DNA of 64,000 bases from Spinacia oleracea (taxonomy: Eukaryota > Streptophyta > Magnoliopsida > Caryophyllales > Amaranthaceae), in the NCBI RefSeq assembly GCF_020520425.1, contig NC_079492.1, positions 145,793,861 to 145,857,860 on the forward strand, read 5' to 3'. Both the position numbers and the translations under genes were made by a program. Below, piece after piece: positions 21,178 through 33,097 of the stretch (position 1 is the first letter of the stretch; every line of letters begins with the position of its first letter). The notes below the pieces were generated by a model. The model ran no database searches. It was not told the DNA's origin and saw nothing but the letters and a program-made list of their open reading frames with translations.

Positions 21178-21875
21178 GTTATCCCCTTTTCTTTTCTTTT
21201 CTCTTTTAAGAGATATTTGGTTTCTTTGGTGGGAATTTTGGCCTTTCTTTAAACTTTAGGGAAATGCCCCTAGTTTGGCTTATTGAAGTGAAATTGTAAT
21301 GCATTTGCCTTTCTATTGTGTGATTTTGCTAGTAAAAGCAATGTATATAATAAAATCTTCTTGATAAATTGGCAATTTTTTCGATTTTTTTTGGGTTTAC
21401 TCTATACAAGTAGTATATATACTTGAAAATCTATACTAGTTCTAAAAGAAACTACTTTGTATATTAAAAAAAATTAGTATAAGAGTGTTATTTCGCTCAA
21501 GAGAATGAGATATATGCTTCAATAGAATCAACATCTAATTGGAGTAATGATGATGAATAAGTTTGAATTGCCTTTTCTTTTGTAAATGTGGCGTATTGTG
21601 AATTTGTGATAAATATTAAAACAAAATTATAACTAGAAATTTCAAAATACGAGGGAAATAAGCTACATCGTTGTTCTGAACATTTGTGAAACAATAGGCT
21701 TTTCGCTTTTCCAACCATCAACCCTTATGACTTTAAGAACATGGTTAAACTAAAGTCAACAAAAATCTACCGCCTCATAGATATTGTTGTTCTATTTATT
21801 TATTTTTTTAACACAAAAAATGAGATATTTTATTACATGGAGGTAACCATAACCTCATAAAAGTATTAGAGTATC

Positions 21876-22675
21876 TTAAAGCACTACCACCGGTCCATAA
21901 AAAAAATACTCACAAGTGTTTTTTGGTGAGTAATTAATACTCACGGACCCACGTCACACAAGCAGATGAAACACTCACGAAAAAAAACTCATGAATAAAA
22001 TCAAGTAATACTCCTCGTGAGTTTTTTTTAAACATGTGTAGTTGTGCCAAATATTGGGGGCCACATGCTAAAAACTCTGAAAAATGGGCAGGATTCTTAC
22101 TCCAATTCTCATCAAACCACAACATTCCAAAATTACTATTGCCACGCTGACTAGGCGTGTCAGCTCACCCATTAGGAGCGCGATACGTGTCCCAGTCAGG
22201 CAAACAACCAATCAAATCAATTCGCAGCGACTCTATATTGTAACGATAATATTCGGAAAAAATATTTAATAAAAAAAATTTACCAACGACTTTAAAATTT
22301 TAATCTTTATAAAATAGACACCCGATTTGATATATATGGCACACTTTCAAAAATCAATTTTCTCTCTTCTCTAAAATAAATCATTTTTCATGCAAAGTAC
22401 ACAATTATTTGAAATAATTGTTAAAATATCTGAAAATTTTCAGAAATATAAATATATTTTTATTTTTATTTCGTATGCGAGAGATAGAAAGTGTAGTGGG
22501 GTATAGTGAATAGTAAAAGTAAAAGTGGTGAGAGTATTTTTTTAAGTACATTGGTGGGATGTGATTTTCTAAAAAAGAGTTGTTTATGAGGATCAATGAT
22601 GTGAAAGAGTAAGAAAGTGGTAGAGAGAGAGTGATGAGTGAGTTTTATTTTTATACATTGATGGTAGTGCTCTTA
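21876..22675. mobile_element. 800-bp MITE-like element
   Basis: Left TTAAAGCACTACCACCGGTCC and right ATTGATGGTAGTGCTCTTA are terminal inverted repeats of about 25 bp (shared core GCACTACCA). The interior has no transposase. No clear target duplication was found. Confidence 0.55.
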
Positions 22676-22703
22676 CAAATGGGACCACAAGTAGCAAATA
22701 GCC

Positions 22704-23036
22704 TTAAGAGCATCTTCAATGGTAAGCTAATTTTTAAATTAGCTTGTCATGCCACATAATATATCAAGCTATTTTCGTTTTTAGTTAGTTGGTACCCCAA
22801 TGGTTAGCTACTAGCTTGATTTTAATTTAGTCATATATTTGTCAATCAATATTTTAAATATAATTTTATTTAATATTATTTCACTGGCCAATTTTTTTCA
22901 AGCAAATTAGCTTGTTTAAGCTAATTTGCTTGGGCAAGCTAATTCATCATTTGAACTCCAATGGTCAAGCTAATAGCTTGAAATTTCTAAAAGTTGCAAA
23001 GTAGTGCATATCTACGACCATTGGAGATACTCTAAC
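22704..23036. mobile_element. MITE with AGAGCATCTTCAATGG ends
   Basis: Left TTAAGAGCATCTTCAATGGT and right ACCATTGGAGATACTCTAA are inverted repeats of about 20 bp. The 333-bp interior is rich in AGCTAATTTGCTTG-type inverted motifs that would fold into hairpins. This is a widespread plant MITE end type; superfamily not determined. Confidence 0.65.
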
Positions 23037-23193
23037 AAAAATGGATAGTTTTAACCCAAATCCTCTTTAGAAGGTAGACGATATCAGTGATGATTGGAGC
23101 AAGTTGATGGTCCCAAGGTCATCTGTATAGATATTATTGTTACATACTTCTATGTCCTGTTATACCTTTAGAAATGCTTTGTGTCCTGTTGAG

Positions 23194-23282
23194 TTTTTTT
23201 TTCATTCTCAGGCTCAAACCCGAGACCTTGGTTAAGGAACAAAATACCCTTAACCGCTCATGCCAACCTCAATTGGTATAAT
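23194..23282 (-). mobile_element. SINE (minus strand)
   Basis: On the minus strand GGCATGAGCGGTTAAGGG (A-box type) is followed by GGTCTCGGGTTTGAGCC (B-box type) and an A-run (T-run at 23194-23202). Compact, about 89 bp. Target duplication not clear. Confidence 0.55.
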
Positions 23283-23393
23283 AAAAACTAATCAATCAAT
23301 ATACAAATCATGTTGGATATAAACTTCCTCATGTGTGATCGGCCCTGAACCTATCCAGTGTACAATTAGGAATGTTGATGCGTTTTGATTCTA

Positions 23394-23409
23394 TTTTTTT
23401 TTGAAGGGA
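23394..23409 (-). mobile_element. 16-bp retroposition scar
   Basis: Insert TTTTTTTTTGAAGGGA lies between two exact copies of GTTTTGATTCTA (23382-23393, 23410-23421). It reads as an extremely 5'-truncated retroposon on the minus strand (TCCCTTC then poly-A) with its target duplication. Confidence 0.6.
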
Positions 23410-25414
23410 GTTTTGATTCTAAGAATCTAAGCTTTGTAAATTGTAGCCAAAACAGTGTAATTTCGTTCTTCCCTCCTAATCCGAAAGCTTCGAAACAGTG
23501 ACGTAGTACCAAAACAGTGTAAATCTATAAATCATTCAGTTCTCCATCATAATCTTCATGGCATTTCAAAATTGTAGACGACGGAATTATGTCCAGTCTG
23601 TCTATACATGGAGACGGAGCTATCAAGCTATGCAATTCAAAATGTCTGTGCTTCCTCAGCTTTCCATTAACCCTTTGTATGTATTGAATTACTAAACTAC
23701 CTGCATTCACATTTGCGACAGTGTTCTTCTACCTTATTAATTCCTAATCTTGTTCTATAGCACGATAAAATCCTTTCATTTGTCATTATTTGTTATGATA
23801 TTTGTTGATTAAAATTTCTTCGACTGTAGTGTATTTGTTATAAGTTGATGACGACTTCGATTTTGTTTCAGTGAGGCAATCTAATTTGTAATTTTCCATG
23901 TAATCCCTAAACCTAATTTGTTCGTTCCGAAATCTGGAATTGAATTGGGGGTAAATAGGATATTGTTTTTCAAACAAAAAGGGAAAACTGGGTATGTCGG
24001 ATAATTTAATTTGTATTGTAAGTATGATGATCATACTTGGTTATAGTTAATACAAATTTTGTTGGATTGAGTCATACTGACTCCTACAATGCTGCTACAG
24101 ATACGAGCACAAACTGATTCTACAACAAACTCTATAAATTTACATTTGCTGTTAGTTAGACATCAGTAGTTTGGGTGTTTTATATGGGTATGCATTTACT
24201 GTGAGGCTAGTGTTTTCCGGTACTTAGCATGCCTGAAAAACATGAAGAAGAATGGAAATCAATGGTGCTCTTTTTGGTTTCGCTTGGTCAAATGATGTTT
24301 TAGGAGAGTTGCATAGAGCCGTAGGCGTCTCAAGGGATTTTTTGAAGGGCAATGATGTAGTCGGGAGTCCATCTAGCCCATCCTACCCAAGACTTTACAT
24401 ATCCTGAAGATGGTTTTCAAGTGATTGGATGTTAGTCATGTTACCTGTTTCAGGAATGGATCCATGATCATTTTCCATGCTTCAACAGTAATGAGTGTTT
24501 AATTAGTTGCTTCCTCATAGTTCTTCGTATGCTGTTGTAATCACAGTTTGATTCTATAGCTTTCTTTCTACATGCCAGTATATTACAGTTGCTGTCTTCA
24601 TTTGGAACGAGGAAAATAACGATGTCTGTTTTTGCTAAGGAACATCCATGATCCATCTGCTACTGTCATATGTTTTCTATTTGTTGAGTATTTCATGTAT
24701 ATGTAGCTTTGCATCATTCTTCTTGAAAAGGAAGGACACCTCTAAGGCTTAGAGCTTGTTCTGTTACAGGATTTTTTCTTTTCTTTTCTTTTCTGCTACA
24801 GACAGTGAGAGACTCTAGATTCATCATATTGCTGTGTCTTTCACAAACATGCTTTAAACACCTTGTTCACCTCAAACCCTGCCGCTGCATATAGGTATTC
24901 AGATCATCAAGCTGCTTTTTTTTTCCTGTCTAATTCCTTTTTGAAGATTCTTTTGACTTGCCTTGTCGTTATTGTTATCTCGTCATCTAACCATTACACG
25001 TGATATTGGCTAGGAAGAAGTCTTCCAAGATAGGAAGCTAACTAAGTGCTTCTTTCTGAGTTGGAGGTTTGCGTGGGATGCCTAGATCAAATCCTTAGCA
25101 TTGTCCCTGGAAAAGGTCAGACTGTTCTATTTTACATATTGAGCAATTTTTGGAAGGATAGCAAAGCAACCCACGTTTCTTGACTAAGTACAGTATTTTT
25201 TTATGAATATTTTTAAAGAAAGCATACTATTCTTCAGATATATAAAATGATTTTGGCAAGTAAAATTAAAAACTTCTTCATCCTATTCCAAAGTTTCTCA
25301 TCTTGATCGAATAGCAATAGTTTACTTAATCCATAATGTAGGTTCTCTGGTATTGGTAAATCTTTGTATGAATGTAGATAAAACCCACAGATTCCAAAAT
25401 CCCTGAAATCCTGA

Positions 25415-26578
25415 ATGATGGAGGAGCCAATTACCAACCCTCAGTTTGAACCAACATCAGCTGAAAAAGTTTCAGAAAATGAGGACTTAGCAACAGAGAT
25501 TTTCATTCATATGTCTGCAACTTCTCTTGCTCCATGTCTACGTGTATCAAAGTTGTGGCTCTCTTTTATTTCAAATCAAACATTTGTTTCGAGGCATACC
25601 TTCCTTTACCCCCCCTCCTTGTCTGGCCTGTTCTTGATCCCTAGGCAAACCGCTCAACATCCTGAAATTCATTTTCTCTCGCTTAACCAGAGGGAATTTA
25701 AGATTCTTCCATTTGTTTCCTTTCTCAATTCCGAAGGTTTCCAGATCATACACTCTTGCAATGGACTATTGCTATGTCGATTGGAGCTGTCACATTATGT
25801 GTGCAATCCCTCGACATGTCGATTAAGAGTCCTTCCTAGCTGTTCAATGTGTTCATACATGGAAAATGAGTATACACTTGAGTTGGCTTTTGATCCTCTC
25901 ACTTCACCTGATTACAAGGTTGTTTGTCTGCAAAAGCTAGATAGTCAGCAGTCCCTTTACCAAATTGCAATCTATTCATCCGAAACTCGTCTATGGAGTC
26001 TTACTCAAGAGCCTGTTTTTGCATCTAATGGGTTAGAGTTTAAGGATGGTGTCTTCTGCAATGGTGCAATTCATTGGCTGACAAGCACATCCACAGGAGC
26101 ATATCTTGACTTGAAAACGGAGTTACTAAGAGAAATGCCACAGCCTCCCAGGCGAGAGGAGGAGTCACAATATAAATTCAAATATTTTGGAAAATCCAAA
26201 GGTTACTTGCTTTATGTTACTTCGCGTCCACTATTTAACCATTATGAGTTATATCAGATGAAGGACGATTATTCTGGATGGGACCTGAAGTTTCGGGTCA
26301 ATCTGAATGTGTTAATTGCTGTATGTCCAGCTATGGCTAGAAACTTTGGGCGTCATCCTTATTTATTCTCAGAGTTGGAGTGTGACGTGATGTGCATTAA
26401 TCATGTTGGGAGCAATGACGATATGGAAATTGTGTTGTCAGTGCCAGGTGAAGTCATATTTTACAATCAGAAAAGTTTCATGTTAGTCTATGATAAAGTT
26501 TTCCGTCCCTGTGATGTAACCATATGGTACAAAACTTATTTAGTCTATGAATTTTTTGAGACATTATCAGTTGTTTGA
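25415..26578 (+). CDS. F-box protein with F-box-associated domain (member 1)
   Basis: Single exon, 387 aa, ATG at 25415 (a second at 25418). The F-box is at residues about 23-62 (NEDLATEIFIHMSATSLAP; LRVSKLWLSFISNQTFVSRH), in a divergent form lacking the usual leading Leu-Pro. The C-terminal two thirds are an F-box-associated beta-propeller-like domain with the cluster's shared motifs SCNGLLLC (114-121), FDPLTSPDYKVVCLQKLD, GVFCNGAIHWL, LREMPQPP, YFGKSKGYLLYV, MKDDYSGWDLKF and SVPGEVIFYNQK. F-box proteins dock on SKP1 in SCF ubiquitin ligases and bind targets through the C-terminal domain; the target is unknown. Closest relatives are the three neighbouring genes. Confidence 0.88.
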   Translation: MMEEPITNPQFEPTSAEKVSENEDLATEIFIHMSATSLAPCLRVSKLWLSFISNQTFVSRHTFLYPPSLSGLFLIPRQTAQHPEIHFLSLNQREFKILPFVSFLNSEGFQIIHSCNGLLLCRLELSHYVCNPSTCRLRVLPSCSMCSYMENEYTLELAFDPLTSPDYKVVCLQKLDSQQSLYQIAIYSSETRLWSLTQEPVFASNGLEFKDGVFCNGAIHWLTSTSTGAYLDLKTELLREMPQPPRREEESQYKFKYFGKSKGYLLYVTSRPLFNHYELYQMKDDYSGWDLKFRVNLNVLIAVCPAMARNFGRHPYLFSELECDVMCINHVGSNDDMEIVLSVPGEVIFYNQKSFMLVYDKVFRPCDVTIWYKTYLVYEFFETLSVV

Positions 26579-26646
26579 TGCAAACTATGTCAATAAATTT
26601 CTGTCTTTCTCCTTTTTGAAGCAGTGTATTTTTTCTGTATCATCTT

Positions 26647-26670
26647 TTTTTTTTTTTTTTTTTTTTTTTC
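26647..26670. repeat. poly(T) run
   Basis: Over 20 T in a row in the presumed 3' region of F-box member 1, just ahead of the duplicated pseudogene fragment. Confidence 0.85.
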
Positions 26671-26699
26671 TTGGAATGGAAATGTAGTGCAATATAAGT

Positions 26700-27030
26700 T
26701 GACTGTGAATGTGAATCGACTTTTGATCCTCTCACTTCACCCGTTTACAAGGTTGTTTATGTGCAAAGCTAGATAGCCTGCAGTCACTTCACCAAATTGC
26801 AATCTATTCACCCAAAACTCATCTTAGTCGTCTGTGGAGTCTCTCTCAAGAGCCTGTTGTTGCACCTAACGAGTTAGAGTTCAATGCCAGTGTCTTTTGC
26901 AATGATGCCATTCATTGCTGATGAACACATCAAATCTAATGGAGCATATCTAGACCTGAAGTCAGAGAGTCCAAAAGAAATGCCGCAACCTCCAAGGAGA
27001 GAGGAATCCGTTTTAGATTATGAGTGATAA
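26700..27030 (+). pseudogene. fragment of an F-box-associated gene
   Basis: Closely matches 25870-26170 of member 1: both carry CTTTTGATCCTCTCACTTCA, TGCAATCTATTCA and AAGAGCCTGTT in order. It starts in the middle of the domain, has small insertions (for example an extra CTTAGTCGT-like stretch) and stops (a TGA just after the FHWL-equivalent), and ends before the YFG motif. A partial tandem duplicate, clearly non-functional. Confidence 0.85.
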
Positions 27031-27905
27031 TACTGTGTATAATACTCCATGTCCCATAATAATAATTCTGTTTGATTCGCGAGTCTGTAACTAAGATTCA
27101 ACAACTTCTTACAAGTTGAAGTTTCAAGAAGCATTTCTGTTAATGTGTATGCTCCCTCTCTTTCTTTCCTATGGAATAATGGAGAGGTGAAGTCATACTG
27201 TTGTTGATGTCTGGTTCTCTATCAGTTCTATGCCCAACATTGAGTACTGTATTCTACTGCTTATTTTAAGCTGTGAGGTAATTCATCATTTGTTACGCAG
27301 ATCATCAAGGTGCATATCGAGTTCAGTTTAGAATCTGACAAGAGAAGATAAAAAGAGAGGTATGCTAAATTTATATTTTGATTATCTTTCTGATCTGGCT
27401 TGTGTTTTTGTTGTTTCTAACAAAACTGAGAAACTTCCTTAAGCTTGACTCATTCCAAGCATGACAGCTGCTTATTGCAGCATTTGCTCATTGATAGTCT
27501 TATTGCAGTTCAGTTTTAATTTTTCTGTTATTCACTTTTTTAGTGTCATTTTGTCTTGGCAGATAGAATAATGTGACAGTCATTTTTAAACCCCTTTCTC
27601 AATATCTGTTTTTTAAGAAAATAGTTACTTGACCTGGTATACTTTGAAGAGGTGCTCTCTCCTTGATGTTTATTGCCTGGATGTATGTTATTTGGTTGCC
27701 TGGTCTTCATGTTGACTTTTAATATATTTTGTTCCTTTTAAAAATTAGAAGCAGAAAATGACGTATTTTTTGACGTGTTAAAAGGGTAGAGGACTCCACG
27801 TATCATATCTTGGACAAACTCGAATTTCATTCTAGGATATGAAAGTGCATTGAGTTGAACTTTTTTTTTGGGGGGATAAATATATCAAATGAATCACTAG
27901 AGGCA
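27031..27905. other. intergenic, nothing recognised
   Basis: T-rich leader/promoter-like sequence between the pseudogene fragment and member 2. A run of nine T then six G at 27861-27876 precedes the ATG. No exon encoding a missing F-box could be recognised. Confidence 0.45.
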
Positions 27906-29111
27906 ATGAAAATAAGGATGTTTAGCGACTCCAGTTTTGATCCATTGGCCTTTTTTGATGATGATGAGTACTTGTCAGCTGAGAGTAACATTGATATTGA
28001 AGATTTACCAGCTGAGTTCATCGATGGGGATGAAGAGCTAGAAGCTGGGTTTTACTTCTCTTTACCTGATATTTTGCTCCCAGATTTTGATTTTCAGCTG
28101 AAAGAGCCCTTGTGTCCTCCCATGTCCGACAACGATTTTCTTCGGTACTATTCCATTAAACCTCCTTTTGTATCCGGCCTTGTGTTGATCCCAAAACATA
28201 CATCACAAAGACCTCAACCTGAGTATGTCTCGCTCATACAAACTCACACCAAAATTCCAGATATTTCATTTCTTGTCAGCCGAAATCTTCAGATTTTACA
28301 ATCTTGCAATGGTTTGTTCCTTTGTTTTTCTCCTTCCTCCCAATTGTATTATCTCTGTAATTTGGCAACTCAAGTCCCAGAGGTACTTCCTAGTTTTGTT
28401 TCTGCAATTAACCATTTTGCACTTAATTTAGTTTTTGATCCTTACACTTCGCCTTATTACAAGATCATTTGTGTGCAAAAGCTAGAATTGCAAAAACCAC
28501 TTCATCAAATATCTATCTACTCGTGTGAAACTCAAACTTGGGAATCATTAGGGAAGCCTTTTATAGCACCCCGTGACATTGATTTTAGTGATGGAGTGTT
28601 TTGCAATGGTGCAATTCATTGGATGGGACGTACGTCGCTAGGTCTATACTTCAATTTGGAGGAAGAGGTTCTAAGAGAAATGCCTAAGCCTCCACTGAAG
28701 GAAGGGTATTCCTTGGTTAGCTGTGAATACTTTGGGGAGTCTAAAGGTCATCTTTACTACGTAGTCGCATCACCGGAGTTGTCTTTTCTGGAGATATTTG
28801 AGATGAAGGAAGACTATAGTGGGTGGTTTCTGAGGAGTGTGATTGATTTGAAAGCTTTAGCAATGGATTTTCCGGTCATGGCTCGTAGGTCTAACAACCC
28901 TCATCCTATCTTCCCGCGCTATGAGTGTGATGTGTTATCTGTTGTACAAGGTTATGATGATGAAGATTTAGAAGTCTCACTCTCAATTCCTGGTGAAGTC
29001 ATTAGCTACAATCACGAGAAGAGATCTGCAAAAAAGTTGTGTGATCTTAGGCTAAGGCCGGATGATAGGGAAGTGTGGTATAGGGTTTATTCTTCCTATC
29101 AAGTACTTTGA
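27906..29111 (+). CDS. F-box-associated-domain protein lacking the F-box (member 2)
   Basis: Single exon, 401 aa from the first ATG (27906); the open frame extends 17 codons upstream without an ATG. The C-terminal domain is intact, with the family motifs SCNGLFLC, FDPYTSPYYKIICVQKLE, LHQISIYSCETQTWES, GVFCNGAIHWM, LREMPKPP, YFGESKGHLYYV and LSIPGEVISYNHEK. The N-terminal 85 residues are not an F-box but an Asp/Glu-rich segment (FDPLAFFDDDEYLSAES; DIEDLPAEFIDGDEELEAG). The short piece IEDLPAEFI may be the worn start of an F-box. Without an F-box it should not bind SKP1. Alternatives: an upstream exon supplies an F-box, or the gene is decaying. Confidence 0.75.
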   Translation: MKIRMFSDSSFDPLAFFDDDEYLSAESNIDIEDLPAEFIDGDEELEAGFYFSLPDILLPDFDFQLKEPLCPPMSDNDFLRYYSIKPPFVSGLVLIPKHTSQRPQPEYVSLIQTHTKIPDISFLVSRNLQILQSCNGLFLCFSPSSQLYYLCNLATQVPEVLPSFVSAINHFALNLVFDPYTSPYYKIICVQKLELQKPLHQISIYSCETQTWESLGKPFIAPRDIDFSDGVFCNGAIHWMGRTSLGLYFNLEEEVLREMPKPPLKEGYSLVSCEYFGESKGHLYYVVASPELSFLEIFEMKEDYSGWFLRSVIDLKALAMDFPVMARRSNNPHPIFPRYECDVLSVVQGYDDEDLEVSLSIPGEVISYNHEKRSAKKLCDLRLRPDDREVWYRVYSSYQVL

Positions 29112-31084
29112 AGAATTGAAGACAAACTGTCCTTTGTTTTATATGGTCCCTTCGCTTCAACCATGCTTCAAATTCTATCTTTTTGTATGAGCGCAGGATT
29201 TTGTTTTAGCTGTACTGATTATTTCCCAACGTCTGACTTTCTCAGACGTGAATATGTAGTGCAGAAAAGAAGAGTGAATTTTGTAACACATGAAGAATCA
29301 AGCAAAATCTGTGTGCTTTTATTATGTGTATTTCACTAAAAACTACTGTATATGACTTGAACTACTTTAAATGTGTGGTAATATGACTAATGTCCCATTA
29401 GTTTTGCCTTGTTTTGTCCTTCCTTGAACAATTACCATATTATACGGGTAACTTTTGATTTATGTACCTTTCTGTATTACGGAGTATAAGTTTCATAACT
29501 CCTTGAATATGGTTTCAAAATTTTAATTTGCTGGTATATAGTTGTACCTAGAGAAATATGCTGCCAGAGTGCTATGTTTTCTTCATTATATAATGTACAT
29601 ATGCACTAAAAACAGTCATATTTTTCATGTATGCAGGCGTGCAGTGTATCACATGTGCCGGTATATAAGGTGCATGCGCTAAAATGCATGAACCTTTGTA
29701 CAATATGATTTTGACTCTGTTTCCAGAATCTCAAATCTGCGAGTTTTAACTGGGGAGTCTGATCTTTCTAGCTTCAGAGATAACAGCTTCCCGAGGAGTA
29801 CTGGTATGTCTGCACGTTCGGACTTCCTCTAAGCAACACAATTAATTTAGGTTTAGAGACTTTAGACTTGTTTCCCTCTCTAATCATCACCACTAATTAA
29901 ATCTCTTCATGCTCAACCATTACTGCAATAAACAAAATTGAACTTTGAGACTTGAGCTGTTACTTCCATCTAATTAAATACTTTAATCTCTTTTAATGGT
30001 CTAAACCTTAAATAATCGTCATGAGATAAGGATCGTTGAATACTTAATGAGATTAACCAACTAATTAATTAAAGTTTATCTTTTGGACGTATCCATTATG
30101 ATGTTCGTGGGAAGATATGCTTGCACCTAATTGTTTTTATTTTATTACGGATATAAATTGGAGTAATTATTACTCCATAGCACATAAAAACATAAATAAA
30201 TTTGGTCAAAGTTTGTGATGACAGTCCCTCCAGGAGATGCAAGACATGACTTCATCTGGCCAGCTTTAAAGAAAACATGTCTGAACCATGAAGAACATCA
30301 ACTCATTAATTTCTGACATAGTAGAGAATAAACTAGAGATGACAAACTGGTCGTTAAAATTGGGTTTAGCTCAGGTTTAATTTGGTTAGGATCATCTGGT
30401 TATGGTCATGTTTGAATTTATTGATTGAAAATATAATCAAAATTTGAAACCCGAGTTTAATTTGGAATCCGATTTGTCGTATGCCCAAATGTGAAAGAGA
30501 CAAAATCTTTGTCTAAGATAAGGTGAAAAAAATCAAGCAAACTCGATCAAGTTTTCGATCCTTCCATCATAATTAATGTTGATTAGCATGTGATTGTAGA
30601 CTTTTGCAACAGCATCTATATAAGATTCTGAAATTATGCTTGAAAAAAAATAATTGAAGCCAAAAAAGTAAGCAAAGATTGACCTTATCCCCACGGCTCA
30701 ATCACCTAATCAAGCAAGAAAAGCATATTCCTTAAATGCAGCTTAGATTTTGCAAATTCAATTATTATTAAGAACTTGATTTTTCACACTCAGCACAAAG
30801 ATTGAATGATTGATGAGATAGTCTTCCCCTACCATTATGCATTTTAAAAATAAAATATTAATTTTTCTCTTTCTATAAAAACATGGTTAAGGCTAATACA
30901 ATAACAGGGGATGTCATTAACACTTTACCCTCTAGAAATTATTGTCAATGCCTGAAATATATCCCGAATTCTGATTCATTTTCTTATATCAGGTACATAT
31001 CCTTATTACCCCTTATCTGGTGTTGTTCGAAATATCCAAAGGTAAAAAATGTTCAATGTGTATCATCTATCCCATTTAGTCCCC

Positions 31085-31170
31085 TTCTTGTTCAGATTCT
31101 ATTATATTGCAGTGGGTTGTTACTATGTCGCGGTAAGCTCCAGCTATAACTATGCAATCGTTGTCCATGG
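31085..31170 (+). pseudogene. short F-box-associated remnant
   Basis: TGCAGTGGGTTGTTACTATG matches the SCNGLLLC-coding part of member 1 (around 25757) and similarity continues through AGCT...ATGCAATC. The peptide reads YCSGLLLCRGKLQL before a stop. Flanking domain sequence is not recognisable, so this is a small relic. Confidence 0.5.
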
Positions 31171-32012
31171 CAGCTGATCGCGCTCTGATCTTTCATCAGA
31201 GTATCATAAGTAGGTTCTTGATCATTGATCATACAGTTTAAATGGGAAATTCTATGTTATTAGATGGATTTGGTGTATTTACATGGATGCATTTGGAAGA
31301 ACAGGTGTTGAGTTCAAATCTATTTTTTTGGACTTACATCAGTTGTTCTTCTTAAACATTTATCTATGTATTCCTATTATATAACACAACTTCTATGTAC
31401 ATTTAGTAAGGTTCTAAACCTTAGGATATTTGTTATACATCTGTGTTCTATAAATATACTATTTGCCTGAAATTATGGCTGTAAGGGAGAAGAGAAAATT
31501 GTAGGGTGATTAAGTATTCTCCTCATGTATACTTTTTGAGACGCGCTCTCATTTTTTTAGGATCATCCTTCCATGTAATATAAATATGTTATACAAAGTA
31601 TTTATCTTTCAGCTAAACTTCAGATCAGAAATATTGAGTGAGTTTGTTTTCTACAAAGGTGAAAGAAATTAATTACTTATCTTTAACATTTATTAACAAC
31701 TAGTGTTTGGCCCGGGCGATGTCGTGTATTACTACTTTGAAAATCATATATGAGGTGTGTATTATGTAAAAAGTGGGTGTATATCATACGCTTGGATATT
31801 CCAAATTATATGTATTTATGTGCAATAAAGATCATATCTAATGGTTTGCTAAGATGGTAAAACAACTACTATTTGTTATCACAAATAAATAAGAATCATA
31901 GGCAATTTCTCAACTGTAACCAATAGCTTTAACAATGTGCACATAACTAGAACAATATTCCAGATAGGACACTTGTATCAGTTAGTGTAGGAGCTGATAT
32001 GGTTTTTGGAGA

Positions 32013-32363
32013 TTAGAGCATGATCCACCATAAGTCTTAAGACTAAAGTTGTGCTGACATGGCATATGACTCACCTAGTCTTAAGATTAGACAAAGGAAT
32101 TTGTAGCATTGGAGTAGATAAGTCTCGACAAAGTCTTAAATTGAGTCTTGAAAAACTAAAGCTCAACTTAAGATTCCTTGTGTGAGTTGAATAATATAAT
32201 AAAATAATATGTGGTGCATAAATATACAGGTCTAAAATAAGTTTGAAGGGTGAAGTGCTAAATTTGATTGAATCTTAAGGAGTCTTAACAATAATAATAG
32301 TGAAATGATGACATGGCATATGAAGAAAGTCTTAAAAAAAGACCCCCTTGATCTTGCTCTTAG
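32013..32363. mobile_element. MITE with TTAGAGCA ends
   Basis: Left TTAGAGCATGATCCACCA and right GATCTTGCTCTTAG are inverted, and AGTCTTAAGAC-type motifs recur inside both arms. 351 bp, no coding capacity. A shorter related-looking piece occurs at about 35018-35125. Confidence 0.6.
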
Positions 32364-33097
32364 ACTGATTCATATAGCGTCCATCATGCTTTTTTGGCCT
32401 AAATTTAACTACAAGTTTTATTTTTTTGGCCTACTATGCTGGAATTTCAGGTAACTCATGTTCTGAAACATTTTGAACCAGAAAAAGAAGAGGTACACTT
32501 CTAGAAAAACTATCAGTAACATAAGCTACTCTTACTTGATTACTCTATATCTCCTATTATCTGATATTACAGATTTACAGAGAACCTGTAAAATGAGTAA
32601 GAAAAAACTAGAAAATAGTTTGTGTTGTTTTTACAAGAGTGCTTCATGCAAGAGTTAGTCTTCTCTTTTCCCTTATCAGAACATTTCCATTACTTTCTTT
32701 TCTTGTTAAACTTGGTCTTCACGTTCCCTACTCAGTTCATTCAACCAGAATATTTTTTCCTAGAAATAGGAAGTGTTGAAGTAGCCAGAGGAGACTTTAA
32801 ATTAATTAATACTTCAAAAGTATTCTGGTGACTGAATCATCATAAAATAACAGCAAGTCATCTACAATTCTACATTATATAGTATACTACTACACATAAA
32901 ATAATACTTAATACGTATATCTGTGTATGGAATCTTGTAAACTGATAAGACCTTCAGCAAGAATTAGCTCATTCAACCAGTTGATAATTGAATCAGTCAA
33001 ATAAGAAAAAAAAGAGCATGATTCAGGTTATAAATCAGGATTCAGTAATCTAGAAAAGGAAGGGATGAAACCCTTTTAGACCCTTTCAAGTTCTGAA

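Larger units (their letters stand above)
21178..25414. other. intergenic between TIP2 and the F-box cluster
   Basis: Holds two MITE-like elements, a SINE and a tiny retroposition scar, listed separately. 21178-21875 and 23422-25414 show no convincing coding exon; the latter is T-rich and probably contains the leader and promoter of the first F-box gene. Confidence 0.6.
29112..33097. other. intergenic within F-box cluster
   Basis: Contains an F-box-associated fragment near 31085 and a MITE (32013-32363). The remainder, including 29112-31080 and 32364-33097, is AT-rich with no supported gene. Confidence 0.55.

Noticed and set aside
27855-27905. Start of F-box member 2 at 27855
   Set aside because: The codon there is TTG and follows a T/G homopolymer; the first ATG in frame is at 27906.
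30883-31149. 88-aa ORF as an intact gene
   Set aside because: Only its last part matches the F-box-associated family; treated as a small pseudogene relic.
31700-31740. Helitron or other element end at CTAGTGTTTGGCCCGGGCGA
   Set aside because: The motif resembles a common plant repeat edge, but no partner end, hairpin or target site was identified.
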